A stretch of DNA of 64,000 bases from Heterohyrax brucei (taxonomy: Eukaryota; Chordata; Mammalia; Hyracoidea; Procaviidae), in the NCBI GenBank assembly GCA_028571685.1, contig CM053146.1:25641431-25705430 (forward strand). Reading direction: 5' to 3'. The translations under genes and the position numbers were made by a program. The notes beneath the pieces were generated by a model. The model was not told the origin of the DNA. It saw only the letters and a list, made by a program, of their open reading frames with translations, and searched no databases. Below, piece by piece: positions 45,841 to 57,488 of this stretch; the stretch's first letter is position 1; each line of letters begins with the position of its first letter.

Positions 45841-46230
45841 ATGCATAATTTTCTGTGATCCACACAGTCAAATACATTTGCATAGTCAACGAAGCACAGG
45901 TTAACATCTTTCTAGAATTCTCTGCTTTCAGCCAAGATCCACATAGCATCAACAGTGGTATGCCTCATTCCATCATCTCTTCTGAATCCAGCTTGAATTT
46001 CTGGCAGTTCCCAGTAGTGTACTGTTCTAAGTGCTTTTGAATGATCATCAGTTAAAATTTACTTGTACATAATGCTAAGGACATTGTTTCCTAATTTTTG
46101 CACTCATAACATTAGATCACATTCCTTTGAAATGGGTTCAGATACAGATCACTTGTAGTCAGTAGGCCAGTTATCTGCCTTCCAAATTTCTTGGCATAGA
46201 TGAGTTAACACTTCCCTAACTCCATGGATT
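45841..46230 (-). mobile_element. RTE-clade LINE fragment, reverse-transcriptase region
   Basis: The plus strand reads GTGATCCACACAGTCAAATAC, CTCTGCTTTCAGCCAAGATCC, AATTTCTGGCAGTTCCCAG and TTCTTGGCATAGATGAG, matching the reverse complement of the RTE RT domain. Decayed, with no open frame. Confidence 0.7.
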
Positions 46231-46785
46231 TGGGGACACATTATTCCAGACATAGAGAGGTACAAGTGTCCCTCAGAATCTTCGCCACCACTTGTCTGAG
46301 CCCCCCCTTCCTATTATGCTCTATGTTACCCTTACCACGGCCTGGTATCTGAACTGTTTACATACACCAGGTTGGTGATAACCTATAACTTAGCCCTAAA
46401 TCTTCTCATTTTTCTGACATTTTTCCTGCCAGTTCCTTCAGGACATTCCTGAATCTTTGGTGCAAATCTGAGAAGGATTCTATGTTACAGGATGTATATT
46501 GCTGAATTTTAGAATTGGAAAGTGTGAGAGAGTTGGTTTAGGACAGTTCCTATCATTTTTCAAATGGATAACTAAAGTGCAGCTGCTATAATTGCATGAC
46601 CAATGTAACATAGCTGATTACTAACAATTTCAATCAGCCTAGGAGCCATTGCTAATATCAGTACTTTTTTATTCCCAATACACTATAAAGACAGTTTATT
46701 ACATAACACTGAAATAAAATGAGACCACTTTCAGTGATATAAAACATACTTTCATTTTCCTTTTGCTTTCAGTTGCTTTATCAGG
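46231..46785. other. Unassigned intergenic sequence
   Basis: Nothing recognised as a gene or repeat family. Confidence 0.4.
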
Positions 46786-48535
46786 GAGCTGATTAATGAT
46801 AGAACTGTAAGTCATTATGCCCTTGCATCAGAGTAGCTAAAAAAAGAAAGAAATGATGCAACAAAAGAGCCGATCAGAATATTGCAAAGGGTAGTTCTAG
46901 AAGACAAAATATTGTAATGAATTTTGCAAAGTCCTGAGGGTGGAAAACAAAAAGGAAAGAATGTGCTTAGTATTTCTCAAGCTGAAAGAACTTTAGAGGA
47001 AAGTCAAGACCCTAGTTACAATGTTAAAGAATTCTACAAAGAAAATATCAGGAACCACCAAAAGCAGATGGAAGGAAAACACAGAGTCATTACACCAAAA
47101 AGAATTGATTCACATTTAACCATTCCAGTAGGCAGCATATTGTCTGGAACCAATGGTACTACAAGAGAAAGTCCAAGATGCACTGAAGGCTTTGGCAAAA
47201 CATAAGGCTCCAGAAGTTGACAAAATACCCATTGAGATGTTTCAACAAACTGACACAGCACTGGAAGTGCTCGATAGTCTATATCAAGAAATTTGGAAGA
47301 CAACTACCTGGCTATCTGACGGAAAAAGATCAATATTATGCCTATTCCAAAGAAAGATGATCGAACTGAATGTGGACATCATTACAAAATTTTGTTAATG
47401 TCATGTGCAAATAAAATTTTGCTGAAGATTACTCAGAAGTGGCTGTAGGATGTACGATTGGAAACTGCAGCTAGTTAAAGTTGGATTCAGAAGAGAATGT
47501 GGAACCAGGGATATCATTGCTAATGTTAGATGGATCTTGGCTGAAAGTAGAGGACAGTAGAAAGATGTTTACCTTGACTATGAAAAGGCATTCAACTGCG
47601 CATGTTATAACAATTATTGCAAAGAATGTGAATACCAGAACATTTAATTGTGCTTGTGAGTAATCTGTACATAGATCAAGGGGCAGTTAGTTGTCCAAAC
47701 AGAACAAGGGGCCATCATTTGGTTAGACAAGGTGTACAACAGTTTTGAATCATTTCACCACACTTATTTAACCTGCTGGACAAATAATCCAACAAGTTTG
47801 ATTATACGAAGAAAAACACTGCATAGAGACTGGAGGAAGACTCTTTAACAACCTGTGATATACAGATGACACAAGCTTGCTTGCTGAAAATAAAGAGGAC
47901 TTGAAACACTTACCAATCTTCAGTATGGATTATACCTCAATGTAAAGAAAACAAAAATCCTCACATCTGGACCAATAAGCAACAGCATGATAAATGGGGC
48001 AAAGATTGAAGTTGTAAATGATTTCGTTTTACTTAGATCCAAAATCAATACTCATGGAAATAGCAGTCAGGAAGTCAAAAGACACAATTCACTGAGCAAA
48101 TATGCTGCAAAAAACTCTAAATGTTGAAAAGCAAAGATGTCACCTTGAAGATTAAGGTGTACCTGACCCAAGCCATGGTATTTACTTACTTCATATGCAG
48201 CAGAGAATGAATAAACAAGATGTAATAGGAATTAGCACCTTTGAATTATGGTGTTGGAAAAAAATATTGAATATGCCGTGGACTACCAAAAGAAGAAACA
48301 AATCTGGCTTGAAAAGGGGAGAGCCAGAATGCTCCTTAGAAGCAAGGATGGCGAGACTATGTTCCACATACTTTGGAAATGTTATCAAGATAAATCAGTC
48401 CTTGGAGAAGGGCATCATGCCTAATACAGGGCCAAACAAAAGAGGAAGACGCTCAATGAGATGGATTGACACAGCAGCTCAAAAAGTCAAAAGCGGACAG
48501 CAATGGAGTTTCAAGAATGATTGAATCCAGTGAAT
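46786..48535 (+). pseudogene. RTE-clade LINE reverse-transcriptase remnant
   Basis: About 1.75 kb on the plus strand with RTE/Bov-B-like protein traces in order: LKALAKHKAPEVDKIPIEMFQQTD at 47,180-47,260 (RT fingers), EIWKTTTWLSDGKRSILCLFQ near 47,286-47,355, GTRDIIANVRWILAES in another frame near 47,506-47,550, a DYEKAFN motif-A relic near 47,577, and YTDD (usual form YADD) at 47,859-47,870 as the catalytic motif. The C-terminal region includes FELWCWKKILNMPWTTKRRNKSGL at 48,240-48,310 and GRRSMRWID near 48,447. Many frameshifts and stops. It is a dead copy of the LINE that probably mobilised the SINEs here. Confidence 0.75.
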
Positions 48536-49124
48536 TAAAGTTATTAACATTTTTTTTTCTTTCTCCTCCTTTGTTCTTTTCTCTCCCACTTTCTCATCTT
48601 TGCTACTATTTCCATGGTGAACTAGAAGCTATATTATACTTCATGCTTCCTTAATAGTTTTAAAACGTTGTATGTATATTTCCATTGAATCTAAAAGGCT
48701 TTGCCATGGATCAGGACACATGACCAGCTGGAGTTCCTTGATCCAAGAGACAAAAAAAAAAAAAAAAATTCTGTAAGCATCCTAACAAAAAAGTCCCAGA
48801 AAAGGATTCTGAATAGCCCAAGAGCCATTCTGGGACCAATTGCCTTAGCTATGGATGTGAGATGTTATCATTAGATCAGCTTACCTGGGGTTACAGGCAT
48901 ATTTATGGGGATATAGAGTCTTATCTCTATTTACAAATATGAGGGGGTTGCTGGAGAGACAGAAAGACTCCCAAATACTACAGGAGCTTTTGGACTGATT
49001 GGTGTATCCAAATGTGAAGCCAGTCTTGTTAAAATATGTGGCATTAGTGATGAAATATTTATTCCTTTTGCACTCAGTCCCAATTACTATTTTTTACCAA
49101 GTTGATATCCTACAGTTAATTAAA
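48536..49124. other. Unassigned intergenic sequence with an A-run
   Basis: No gene. It contains a run of about 17 A near 48,752-48,768. The surrounding text may be part of an old repeat that I do not recognise. Confidence 0.4.
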
Positions 49125-50458
49125 AAGAGGGATGGGAGGCAAGACAGTGGACTAAACACAGTTTTCCTTGATTCCCTCTGAGAACTAATGCCTGGAATGA
49201 TAATCAAATGGAGCAGCATGGACATCCTGGGAGCCCTAGGATCTGACACAGGATTGTCAGATTGAGTTAGGTGCCAGTAATGGGGATACTACTTCTCTCA
49301 AAAATGTGGCAGTGGCATGCTGAGTCCTGCTTCTGCTGACACACTGTTTGGGAGGACTGTGGGGAAGGACTTCTTCTTTGCTATCTGGGAGGCAGGGACA
49401 GGATATGAGCCAGTGAATATGCTGAATTGCAGTGTCAAAGTAAACAGTGTATATTGCAGCAGAGGGACTGTGCTTCAGGAAGCCACATTTTGAGAGCCTG
49501 GCTGCCAGTTCAGGTCACTATTGCACCTGCACCCTCTCTTTTCTGAGCTGCACCATAGATTCTGTTGTCTCATGGCAGGAAGGACAACTTGAGAAAGATG
49601 CCATCTTGGTCAGCTGGGAGGTAGAGTCAACCACCCAGAGGTCTCAGCTGGACCTAATTATCATGCTGAGAAGCAGTTTCTGTCTGGATAGGTCTTTTCC
49701 AGTATAAAAACTGTGTTTAAGAAGATCATGCCTAAGGTTACGGGTGGGGCCTAGTGGATGTGGGTGGCAGAGCCCTACCCTCTCTCTTCTTTGAACCATG
49801 TCTTAGTGTTTGGAGACTGCCTATGAGATGCTTTTGTTGTCAGCTAAATGGCAGGGGCTGCCATACCTGACAGCCTGATTGATTCTGGCAGCTGATCAAC
49901 AGCTCCTGACTCAGCAGTTAAGCACCTTTTTAAAATTAGAACACCTAGAGAACTGACTGCTGAGCAGGACAGTAAGCATCCCCACCACCCTTCAGTGATC
50001 CAGGTGAAGGTGTTTACTGACAGCTGATAGTGTTGACTGAAAACTCCCCAGTGACTCTGTAAGTAGAGTTTTGACTTTTCCAGCTAGGAGTAGTCTGCCA
50101 CTCTTGACAGCCCAGCTGCTTTTGGTGGACACTGCATAATGCCCCTCTCAGCAAATAAGCTAAACACAGCTACAGAGCACAGCACTCCTCAGCAGTCAAG
50201 TGGGGTGGTTTTCTTCTTTCCTCCATTTCCTGAGCTATACCATAGGCTCAGCTGGCACAACAACAGAGTCACCACAAGTAACTCCCACCTTTAGCAACCA
50301 AGAGGTGAACCTGCTACCCTAGAGAACCTACCTGGGGCCAGTCACTAGATACACAGAGATGATTGGTGACAAAAACTAGTAGTGTCCTTAGTCCCCACTT
50401 AGAACTACACCTCAACTCCTGTTGAGGTAACACCAGAGACATTGACTAGCTTCTTGAT

Positions 50459-51390
50459 GGCATGAAGACAACAATCAATAGCTAACCAGTTAAAGAAGCT
50501 GTCCACCATGGCTCTGGAAAACTCCCAAAATAAAGAATCAAAAAACTTCATAGATGAAGAAACCTTTCTGAAATTACTGAAGATTGAGCACAAAACAATT
50601 ATCCATAGAGTCCTCCTAGAAATTAAACAGAATGCAGCAGAGAAAAGTGAAAAATTAAAATATTTGAACTGATGGAACATCAATGACCTGAAATCCAGAA
50701 GGTCAATAATAAAATTACAAGTTAGTTGAAAGCCGAAAGGGCAGAATTGAGGGGATAGTAGCCAGAGTTAGTGAGAGAGCAATTGACACCAGCATTTATG
50801 AGGAGAAATCAGAAAAGAAATAAGAAAAATGAAGAATCATTAAGAAACATTTAAGACTCTATTAAGAGGAATAATCTATGAAGAATTGGAGTTCCTGAAC
50901 AAGGAAAGATAGCTGAAAATACAGAATATTGCTGTAGAGTTGCTGACAGAAATCTTCCTTGAAATTATGAAAGAAGACAACATAAATATCTAAGATGCTT
51001 ATGAAATGCCACAAAAATTAGACCCCAAAAGAAAGACACCAAGACTTATCATAATCAAGCTTACTAAAATGAAACATAAAAAGAAGTGATTAAAGGTAGT
51101 GAGGCTTAAAGCAAAGCTAACATCAAAGGTGAGCTCTATGGGCTTTCAGCCTGGCAGAAGTGATATTGGCAAGAATGCAGTGGGTTGACACATTCAAAGC
51201 CTTGAAGGAGAAAAACTTCAAACCAAGAATTATATATTCTATAAAACTGTCTCTCAAATATGAAGGTAAAATTAAGATATTTGCAGATAAACAGAAGCTT
51301 AGAGACTTTGTAAAATCCAACCTAAAACTTCAAGAAATGCTGAAAGAAGCTCTTTGTGTAGAAAAACAAAAGCAACAAGCGTATGATTAA
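50459..51390 (+). pseudogene. L1 ORF1 pseudogene
   Basis: ORF1 remnant. The N-terminal region near 50,510-50,660 has DEETFLKLLKIEHK-like text and the coiled coil is broken. The last 76 codons are open at 51,160-51,390 (MQWVDTFKALKEKNFKPRIIYS ... KLRDFVKSNLKLQEMLKEAL), matching the C-terminal domain. Several stops and a frameshift lie between. Here the C-terminus extends past the QEML block, which supports copy A having lost its terminal codons. Confidence 0.8.
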
Positions 51391-51809
51391 GGAAGCAATG
51401 CAGGATGTGGCATCCAGGATCCTACTTAGTTAGGGAAGTCACAAAGCTCAATCATAGGTACAATGTTAAACAAAATGAACCCATGATCATATCACAAAAA
51501 CTATGATATCATCATACTAAAAAGAGGGATGCATTACAGTAGTTATAACTCTTTCAGATGGAGAGGAAATTAAAAAGATATGTGGAAGTTAAAGTCTGGT
51601 TTAAACTTAAAATAGTGAGGGGGATCATAGGAGTAGCCACAAAGCAAAATTAGAAGATGACATATCAAAACAAGAAACATAATGCAGGAGTCTCATCAAA
51701 TGCAAAACCAACAATGAAACAGATGAAAAGTCAACCCATAAAGAGCGATCAAGGACAGATTAGAGCAACAGAGAAAACATCAACAACACAAAAATAAATG
51801 CATCAAAAT

Positions 51810-52862
51810 GACAGCACTAAACATATACCTATCAATAATTACACTGAAAATAAATGGACTGAATGCTCCAATAATCCTGGATCAAAAGATACAAACCATT
51901 TATATGTTGCCTACAACAAATGCACTTTAGACTCAAAGATACAAACAAACTGAAAATGAAAGAATGGGAAAATATATACAAAGCCAGTAGCATACAAAGA
52001 AAAGCAAGAGTGACAATACTAATCTCAGACAAAATAGACCTTAATGTGAAATCTACCATCTTAAAGGGAACTACTAAGAATCAAACACTTTTGCTCATCC
52101 AAAGACTTTATCAAAAGAGTTAAAAGATCACTTACAGAATGGGAACAACTATTTGGCAACTACGTGTCAGACCAAAGTCTGATACCCATAATCTACAAAG
52201 TACTGCAAAATATCAACAATAAAAAGGCAAATAACCCAATTAAGCGATTGGCAAAGGAGATGGACAGACATTTCACCAAAGAGGACATCTAGGCAACCAA
52301 AAGACCCATAAAGAAATGCTCAGAATCATTAGCTATCAGAGAAATCCAAATCAAAACTATAATGAGATACCATCTCACTTCAACAAGGTTTGCCACGAAA
52401 TTACAAAAACTAAAGTAACTGTGCAGAAATTGGAACTCTCCTACACTGCTGGTGGGATTTCAAAATTGTAAAACCACTTTGGAAAGTAATTTGGTGCTTC
52501 CTTAAAAACTTTAAATAGATGCACCATTTGATCCAATAATCCCATTGCTTGGAATATATCCTACAGTAACAAAGGCTGTCACATGAACAGATGTATGCAC
52601 ATGAATGTTTATTGCAGCAAAGTCCACAATAACAAAAAGATGGAATCAATCTAGGTGCCCATCAACAGATGGTTGGATAAACAAACTATGGAACATGTAC
52701 GCAAGGGAAACTATGAACATATACTCACATACTGTGCAACAATAAAGAACAATAACAATTTTATGAAGCATCTCATAACCTGGACTCAACTGGAAGACAT
52801 CATGCTGAGTGAAATCAGTCAGTGGAAAAAGGACAAACATTGTATGAGACCACTGTTATAAG
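51810..52862 (+). pseudogene. L1 ORF2 pseudogene with internal deletion
   Basis: ORF2 starts ATGACAGCACTAAAC at about 51,807. The first part of the endonuclease domain is present to about 52,061 (AAATCTACCATC, copy A about 6,317). The sequence then jumps to the C-terminal GGAACTACTAAGAATCAAAC (copy A about 9,085), losing roughly 2.8 kb including all RT motifs. The C-terminus continues to the terminal RPLL at about 52,860. Confidence 0.85.
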
Positions 52863-53220
52863 GACTTAAAAATAGACTTATCTTCAGAAGAAAGGACTCT
52901 TTGACATCTACAAGTGTAGGGAGGGAGAGGGTTGGTCATAGATTACATAGTTGATAGAAATTTGGCTAGGTGAAAGCAGTGACAGCACAGTGTAGAAAGT
53001 ACATCAACTTAACTGGACTTCACCATAAACTGAAAGCTCTCCTAATTACAACTCAATATTGCAAGGATACAGTAACAGGGGAGGGGTTCTGCAGACTATG
53101 CTCTCCTGGAGCATTGAAGCCAGTTGGCATAACTAGCTTATTGCTAAGAGAGTCTTCTGTACCCCATATTGGTGAGTGATGGCTGGGGTCTTTAAATCTA
53201 GCAAGCTGCCATCTGAAGTA

Positions 53221-53765
53221 CCTCTTCCATGCTGGGACCTGATCCTGAGTCCATATTATCAAATTTGTGGAGGATGCAATCTTAGAGGCTGCAGACCCTT
53301 TGAATAAATTATACATCCAGATAAAAATGGATCACAATGGCAACCTTAACTTGGGAAAGGTCACTGAGAGGCAATAGATTTGCAAATGAATTTCAAACAG
53401 GAGGAATGCTAGTCCTATGCACTGTCCATTTGGATCTACAAAGGGATGCAGGAAATAAGCTGACTTTGTGGATATTTTGAATTTCTATTTTCCCCCTTAA
53501 AAGCCAGGCTTAAAACTAAGGGTTTGTATCAAAGCCAGTGCTCCCTCAAGTTCCTTGTGTACTCGCCAATATGTACACAGATTTCTCACCAACCACTTCC
53601 TTCAAAATGTTAGACATCTAGTAATCTCATTCTCAACATTGTTATGGTCAGGCAAAAATAGCTAAATGCCGTCGTGCTGGATAATGATGTCCTTTTCTGG
53701 TTCATATTTCTGCTGATCAATTTTCCTATCCTCTAACACGGTTCTTAAGTTAACAATTACAATAA
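53221..53765. other. Unassigned intergenic sequence
   Basis: Nothing recognised. Confidence 0.4.
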
Positions 53766-53925
53766 AAAATAACCTCGTTGCTGTCGAGTGAATACTGACT
53801 TACTGATGCCTTGTAGGACAGAATGCGTTACCTCATAGAGTTTCCAATCGTGGCTGGTGTATTCAAACTGCCAGTCTTTTAATTAGCAGCATGAGTCTTA
53901 ATAACTACACCCTAAGCAATACCCC
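53766..53925 (-). mobile_element. AfroSINE
   Basis: GTTGCTGTCGAGTGAATACTGAC ... TTGTAGGACAGAATGCG ... TGGCTGGTGTATTCAAACTGCC ... TTAATTAGCAGCATGAG. Reversed; tail, body, B-box relic and head in order. Confidence 0.7.
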
Positions 53926-54814
53926 AATTTTACCAAGGACTGGAATACAGCACTGGGAATTTTATGGGATATGAAGAGTGAAACTCCATGTTATTATGAA
54001 GATATCACTTACTAATGCTAAAATTCTGGAAAACAAAAGAAAATTAAATACGATAAGCCCATGATAAACCAGCAGATATTTTCTCTTTAACATTGGATTG
54101 ATATACTTTTTTAATGACATGCATTTTCACTAAAGTTGAAATCTCTAACATAAAATTCCATAGAATCAAAGTGGTTGTCATAGTCTCACTGAACATGCTC
54201 TTCTTAATCCATCTACCAATTTAAATGAACAGCACTGGCTTTTATGCAATATTGACGTTTCAGCTAAACTGTCATTAAGAGAGTTTTTAATAGCCTAGTA
54301 AGCAAAAATACTACAATGGTAGTAGTAACATCATTTTAAGGAAATTTTTGAAGATACAGAGAATTTCTCTGTTCTTTACCAGACTCTTAATTAATTAGTG
54401 TATTATTTTTATAAGTTAATAAATAAAAAACTTCAGAAATGCAAAACAAACAGTATTTGGAAAAAGGTTTCAATCACAAATCTTTATTTCTTAGACATTA
54501 AATCATAACCAAATATGATTTAATCAAGACGTTAAATCATCATTCAACACCACTCCCAGTGAGGTGTTCCCTGTTACTGAACCTCTTCGTTCCTGTTCCC
54601 TTTTTTTAAACCTCTTTTTGAGAGGTTTAAGATATCTGAGCAGAATTGACTCTCTACCTCCTTAAGAGTAGGAATCAAAAAGTGGGCTATCATCAGGGCT
54701 CAGTTGATAACCAAATACTATCTGCCTTTTTCAAAAAAGAGATGATTTAACTTTATATATTTTTTTCACTTTCTTCACTGCTAAGTCTCTAACAGGAATG
54801 TCACTACATAGTGA
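53926..54814. other. AT-rich intergenic sequence with small inverted repeats
   Basis: No gene. Two perfect small inverted repeats: ATTAAATCAT / ATGATTTAAT at 54,497-54,506 and 54,515-54,524 (8-base loop), and TTAAACCTC / GAGGTTTAA at 54,606-54,614 and 54,622-54,630 (7-base loop). Confidence 0.5.
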
Positions 54815-54968
54815 ATTTGCAGACTTTAGGGGTTAAGACCAATGGCTGTTAATCAGAGTCAGCAGTTTGAATTCACTAGCTCCCCCTTGGAAACTCTGTG
54901 GAGCATTTCTACTCTGTACTATAGAATTGCTGTAAGTCAGAATCGACTTGAAAACAATGGGTTCTGTA
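54815..54968 (+). mobile_element. AfroSINE
   Basis: GGGGTTAAGACCAATGGCTG ... GCAGTTTGAATTCACTAGC (B-box relic) ... TCTACTCTGTACTATAG ... GTCAGAATCGACTTGAAAACAATGGG. Plus orientation. Confidence 0.75.
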
Positions 54969-55679
54969 AGTTACTGGGGAAAGAAAGGAATTAAAAAGTC
55001 ACAGCTTCATGAAAATGTGTAAGACCACTTCACACTTTTTTTCCCCACTGTTTGCAACAGCAAACATTTTAATTACCTGTTTCTGTCAAACCTGTACTCT
55101 GAGGAAGAAAGTGTTTTTCTCTGTCTTAAAAGTCTTCTCATTCTTTGGTAGAACTTCAAGCATCTGAATCCATAAGCAAAGTTCAGGGCAAAGAGAATTG
55201 CAAAATTATAGAGACTGTATACTAACTCACAGTGTCAAATAATTCTCCCTTTCCCTTTTGGTTTGGCCAAGTCATCTTCAGTGACATTCAGTAAGGGTTT
55301 GGTCAACTCATTCCCATTCAATTGGGGCCTGGTCAGCTAACAGCCATTCTGGTTAGCTATCTATACAGCTTCCTCTTGTCATCTCAATCTCCCTGTATAG
55401 CTGCACAGACACTTTCCTCGTGTGGGTTTACAACAGTTTTCACTTACTTTTCATTTCTCAGAGGATACAAGAAGATCAATGTCTAGGCCATCCCATCTCT
55501 GTATCACTGCTCCTCCCCTTGTTCTGTACATCTCAAGGACCCAACATGATCTCTTTAGGCAAGTGTACGAAAAGGTTCATCACTGATTTCCAGTCACTTT
55601 CTGATCCTAGAAGAAAGTTCTTCTCATGAACATGGACTTTCCTATATCAACATATTCATTTGATTTCCACAACATTGTG

Positions 55680-55720
55680 AAAGGTCTCTATGAGTTAGAG
55701 TCAACTCAGTAGCAGCTGGC
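55680..55720 (+). mobile_element. Short AfroSINE tail
   Basis: GTCTCTATGAGTTAGAGTCAACTC with AGTAGCAGCTGG; only the last about 40 bp of a SINE. Confidence 0.55.
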
Positions 55721-55784
55721 TGTGCCAGGAGACATTGGCCACTTACTCAATCCTTGTCTTGATTAATCTGAGAAGACTGTAAAA

Positions 55785-55990
55785 AAAATGAATTAAACCC
55801 ATTGCACTGAGTTGATTCTAATTGTAGCAGCCAAGCCAAGCCAACTGTAGCAACACTATAGAATAAAGTACTACTACCCTCATAGGGTTTCCAATATGTT
55901 AAATGTTTAAGAAACAGACTGCAACATTCTGGGGTTGGAACTGTCAGCCTTGTCTTAGTAGCCAAGTTGCCACAAGGGGTCCTTGAGGAA
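55785..55990 (-). mobile_element. AfroSINE carrying a 14-bp tail-tip micro-insertion
   Basis: Reversed SINE: AACCCATTGCACTGAGTTGATTC ... CTCATAGGGTTTCC ... GGGGTTGGAACTGTCAGCC ... TTGCCACAAGGGGTCC. Inside it GCCAAGCCAAGCCA (55,830-55,843) is bounded by ATTGTAGCA (55,821-55,829) and ACTGTAGCA (55,844-55,852), a near-perfect 9-bp target duplication. Confidence 0.75.
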
Positions 55991-56011
55991 CCATGAAAAA
56001 GAGGAAGAGGA

Positions 56012-56168
56012 AAAAAAAAGACCCACAAAAACTCACTGCTGATGAGTAGATTGTGACTCATAGTGATCCTGTAGGATAGAGTAGAACTGCTCCATGTGGT
56101 TTTCAAGGAGCAGCTGGTAAATTCAAACTGCTGACCTTTTAGTTAGCAAACGAGCTCTTAACCTAACT
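56012..56168 (-). mobile_element. AfroSINE
   Basis: AAAAAAAAGACCCACAAAAACTC, ATTGTGACTCATAGTGATCC, TGTAGGATAGAGTAGAACTGC, GGTAAATTCAAACTGCTGACC and GCAAACGAGCTCTTAACC. A reversed full copy. Confidence 0.8.
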
Positions 56169-56999
56169 CTAAGTCAGACTTTTCACTGTTATTTCCGCCT
56201 TCTTTTTAGATTTCTACAAACTGAGCTATATGGACACCTTTTAATCCACAGGAAGCAGCCGGAGCTTCTGTTAACCCACACAATTTCCTGTAGTGCTGTA
56301 TCAGTCATTAGCTTCAACCCCATCATTATCTACTACATTCATTTTGTTTCTTAGTAACCAGGTAAAGATCTTCCCCTCGCTGGGATGAATTTTTATTTCT
56401 TATCCATTGTCTCCTTAGATTCTGTTATCTCTTATGAATCAGCCTTGACTTTCTTACATCTGAAAGACAAATAAGGGAAAACTGGGCCTACAGATCCCAT
56501 GAAGCTTTTCTGACTATTGGCTTTGTTTTGCCAAAAAAGAGAACCTCTTAATCACAGTATTTACTATAACCTGGGTAAGAAGCCAAGTCTGGGGATGAAC
56601 ATTTCAGTCATCATAAAGCCAGTCCAGTATAGCATGTATACCCAGCATGTCAACTCATTCTTCTGGAGTGTTCCACTTGACATTTATAGAAGAACAAATA
56701 CTGTCTCCCATCTCCTAACAAAGAAACTTCACAGTGGCTTTAATCTACTTATTGAAGAAAATACCCTCCTCCGTCCCCTGGGTAAACTTAGCTCTCAACC
56801 CTTCACAGATACTAAAAACTTGTGATAAAGACAATACTCATAAATGTTTAATTGGTTAAGCCATAGTTATCTTATAGAATGTAGATGTGCAAACTTAATA
56901 AAGTGATCCAAACTACAGCCTGCTGATAAAAGTGAATAACAGCCACTTTAAATTTCCTTTTTTTATAAATGCCTGTGCAGATTTTACTAAACATTCAAA
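56169..56999. other. Low-copy intergenic sequence
   Basis: No gene or repeat recognised. An open stretch of 102 codons at 56,517-56,825 (plus) has no recognisable similarity or gene context, and I do not call it a gene. Confidence 0.4.
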
Positions 57000-57185
57000 A
57001 CTAAACCTGTTGTCATCTATCAAATTCTGACTCATGAAGAACCCATAGGATAGTAGAACTGCCCCATAGGTTTTCCAAGGCTCTAACTTTTATATAAGCA
57101 TACTGCTACATCTTTTCCCATGGAGCAGCTGGTGGCTTCAAACTGCCAATTTTCAGTTAGAAACTGAGTGCTTAACCACTGCACT
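57000..57185 (-). mobile_element. AfroSINE
   Basis: AAACCTGTTGTCATCTATCAAATTC, CTGCCCCATAGGTTTTCCAAGG, GCTGGTGGCTTCAAACTGCC, GTGCTTAACCACTGCAC. Reversed copy of the longer variant with a middle insert (CATACTGCTACATC). Confidence 0.75.
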
Positions 57186-57318
57186 TAACCATATGTGGTA
57201 AAGGATACTCTCTTATTGTACCTAAGTCTACCAAAATTGTAATGTGAGGAGCTTATCTCTTTGCAGGGGTGTTTTCTTCCTGTTCTTGGACAGAATTTTC
57301 TGCCTAATAAAACATTTG

Positions 57319-57488
57319 GGATCCCTAGTTGCATGGTGGTTAAGTGCTATAGCTGTTAACCAAAAAAAAAATAGGCAGTTCAAATCCATCAGGTGTTTCT
57401 TGGAAACTATCAGGGGCAATTGTGCTCTGTCCTATAAGGTCACTGTGAGTTGGAATTGACTCTACAGCAATGGATTTGGTTTTGGTGT
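57319..57488 (+). mobile_element. AfroSINE, full length
   Basis: GGATCCCTAGTTGCATGGTGG (head), GTTAAGTGCTATAGCTGTTAACC, an internal A-run, CAGTTCAAATCCATCAGG (B box), TGTGCTCTGTCCTATAAGG, then GAGTTGGAATTGACTCTACAG and CAATGGATTTGGTTTTGG (tail). The best plus-strand copy for defining the family. Confidence 0.85.

Larger units (their letters stand above)
49125..53220 (+). mobile_element. Old L1 (plus) with a large internal ORF2 deletion
   Basis: Starts GAGGGATGGGAGGCAAGACAG, the decayed L1 5' tip. The 5' UTR runs to about 50,459, ORF1 lies in 50,459-51,390, a spacer follows, ORF2 begins at about 51,810, the ORF2 C-terminus ends near 52,862, and the partial 3' UTR reaches about 53,220. The 3' end of the UTR and the poly(A) are absent. 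Related to the old element at 1-3,679. Confidence 0.85.
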
